Shown one piece after another: positions 62,848 to 64,000 of a DNA stretch of 64,000 nt. A program made the position numbers and the translations under genes. The stretch comes from Myroides sp. WP-1 (GTDB lineage: Bacteria; Bacteroidota; Bacteroidia; Flavobacteriales; Flavobacteriaceae). How positions within the stretch are numbered: the stretch's first letter is position 1; every line of letters begins with the position of its first letter. A model generated the notes under the pieces. That model saw only the letters and a program-made list of their open reading frames with translations, searched no databases and was not told the origin of the DNA. The stretch spans positions 186,001 through 250,000 of the forward strand of contig NZ_JACHTC010000002.1 in the NCBI RefSeq assembly GCF_014145635.1, read 5' to 3'.

Positions 62848-64000
62848 ATGAGTACAAGTGATTTAATAGAAAAAACAAAAAAAATATTGAATAATCATGA
62901 GAAGTGGATGTGTAAAACCATAAATCTTATTGCAAGTGAGAATTTGCTAAGTCCATTCGCTAAAAAATGTTTGACTTCTGATTTAGGAAATAGAGTAGCT
63001 GAGGGTTGGATAGGTGAAAGAATTTTTCCAGGTATTAAGTACTATGATGAAATTGAGCAAATAGGTATAGATGTAGTCAAGGAAATGTTTCGTTGTGATT
63101 TTGTTGATTTGCGACCTATTTCAGGTACTCACGCTAATATGATAGTCTATACTGCTTTTACTAAACCTAATGATAAAGTGCTATCTTTTTCAATAAAAAA
63201 TGGAGGTCATATAAGTATGAGTGGAGGCACTCCTAAAAATATGTTTAAGTTGCAGGTTTTAAAGATTCCTACTTGCAATGACGGTTTTACTATTGATGTA
63301 CCAAGTACTTTAGAGCTTCTTTTACAAGAAAAACCAAAATTATTAATTTTGGGAGGATCGGTGTTATTGTTTAAACAAGAAATTAAGGCAATAGTCCAGC
63401 TTTGTAAGTCTTTAGAAATAATAACGGTTTTTGATGCCTCTCATGTAGCTGGTTTAATTGCTACAGGTGATTATGAAAATCCAATGGATGTTGGAGTGGA
63501 CATAATGACATTTTCAACGTGTAAGACAATACCTGGACCACAACATGCAGTTATTATAGCTAACGGCAAATATGGTGACATTATTAAAAAAACGACTTTT
63601 CCGTCAACAGTATCAGGGCATCATTTACACGAAACAGTAAGTGCTATAGTTACTTTACTTGAATTAAAGGCTTTTGGAAAATTATATATACAAAATGTAA
63701 TTCAGAATTCAAGAACTTTAGCTAGAAGTCTTAGTGAGCTAGATTTGAATATCCTGTTTAAGGATAGAGAGTTTACCGAAACACATATGTTATTGATGAA
63801 AAATGAATCAAAATATGAGACAGCTTCTCTAGAAAAAAGATTCGAAAATGCTAATATTATTTTTAATAGAAATATTTTACCAGGAGATTTAAATTTTAAA
63901 AATCCTTCAGGATTTAGAATTGGGACACCTGAAATAACTAGGATTGGTATGACAACGGCTGATATGCCTCTTATTGCCCAATTCATAGCAGATGTTTATT
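62848..64000 (+). CDS. Divergent serine hydroxymethyltransferase-like PLP enzyme (cut by window end)
   Basis: 384 visible codons; the 3' end is missing. The SHMT frame is clear: INLIASENLLSP, NRVAEGWIGERIFPG (family KYAEGYPGKRYYGG), DLRPISGTHANMIVYTAF, DASHVAGLIA, FSTCKTIPGPQ with Lys226 as the PLP lysine, SGHHLHETVSAI, LPGDLNFKNPSGFRIGTPEITR. Several residues that are fixed in canonical GlyA differ: the His before PLP-Lys is Cys225, the PHSG motif His is Ile, and the Tyr pair of the substrate loop is changed. It is thus likely a specialised paralogue, perhaps an aldolase or transferase of an amino-acid-derived product. Confidence 0.85.
   Translation, partial: MSTSDLIEKTKKILNNHEKWMCKTINLIASENLLSPFAKKCLTSDLGNRVAEGWIGERIFPGIKYYDEIEQIGIDVVKEMFRCDFVDLRPISGTHANMIVYTAFTKPNDKVLSFSIKNGGHISMSGGTPKNMFKLQVLKIPTCNDGFTIDVPSTLELLLQEKPKLLILGGSVLLFKQEIKAIVQLCKSLEIITVFDASHVAGLIATGDYENPMDVGVDIMTFSTCKTIPGPQHAVIIANGKYGDIIKKTTFPSTVSGHHLHETVSAIVTLLELKAFGKLYIQNVIQNSRTLARSLSELDLNILFKDREFTETHMLLMKNESKYETASLEKRFENANIIFNRNILPGDLNFKNPSGFRIGTPEITRIGMTTADMPLIAQFIADVY

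Overview
The window looks like chromosome of a Flavobacteriaceae member (Bacteroidota), probably Myroides or a close relative; the genus is inference. Supporting signs: an AT-rich sequence, many promoters with the Bacteroidota -7 element TAnnTTTG, A-rich rather than Shine-Dalgarno start regions, a SusC-type TonB receptor, the FolK/deoxynucleoside kinase fusion, a TamL-TrmH-PorT-UbiE neighbourhood, an S46 dipeptidyl-peptidase, a DUF5686 protein, and an AccD without its zinc-ribbon cysteines.

Layout. 1-3351 (minus): a SusC-family receptor cut by the window edge, preceded by a 31-residue Met-rich leader ORF, an intrinsic terminator and a possible H-type pseudoknot. 3649-3822: tRNA-Leu(TAA) and tRNA-Gly(GCC). 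4033-13739: housekeeping genes mutS, a FUSC-like protein, a SpoU methyltransferase, folK-dNK, sppA and an AsmA-like protein. 13818-15479: an AbiE-type toxin-antitoxin pair behind a 13-bp inverted-repeat operator. 15536-31163: DUF2797, GH3, a repeat-rich lipoprotein, a DPP11-like peptidase, waaA, a PLP aminotransferase, a Bcr/CflA exporter, fabD, a PpiD-like isomerase, and the coaX-OMP-lptC operon.

31290-37359: three identical tRNA-Phe genes, followed by an orphan type VI secretion effector island: VgrG, an uncharacterised possible adaptor, a PAAR-like (DUF4280)/YwqJ-type deaminase effector, a YwqK/MORN-like putative immunity protein, and a reduced endonuclease V homologue. Endonuclease V acts on deaminated bases, so its place beside a deaminase toxin is suggestive.

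37356-60016: the cell-shape operon mreB-mreC-mreD-mrdA-rodA with purH upstream, a MacB-like permease, fbaA-accD, tamL, a TrmH-like methyltransferase, porT, ubiE, an acetyltransferase, an AGCS symporter, ppa, a DUF5686 protein and pdhB.

60017-64000 is accessory. It has a probable gene relic, two secreted paralogues with an MmpS-like pattern, a very AT-rich gap with a perfect 24-bp palindrome, and then a D-Ala-D-Ala-ligase-like ATP-grasp gene followed by a divergent serine-hydroxymethyltransferase homologue that runs off the window. That pair, possibly the start of a small-molecule pathway, and the T6SS deaminase/EndoV island are the best candidates for undescribed biology. No CRISPR array, insertion sequence or rRNA was seen.
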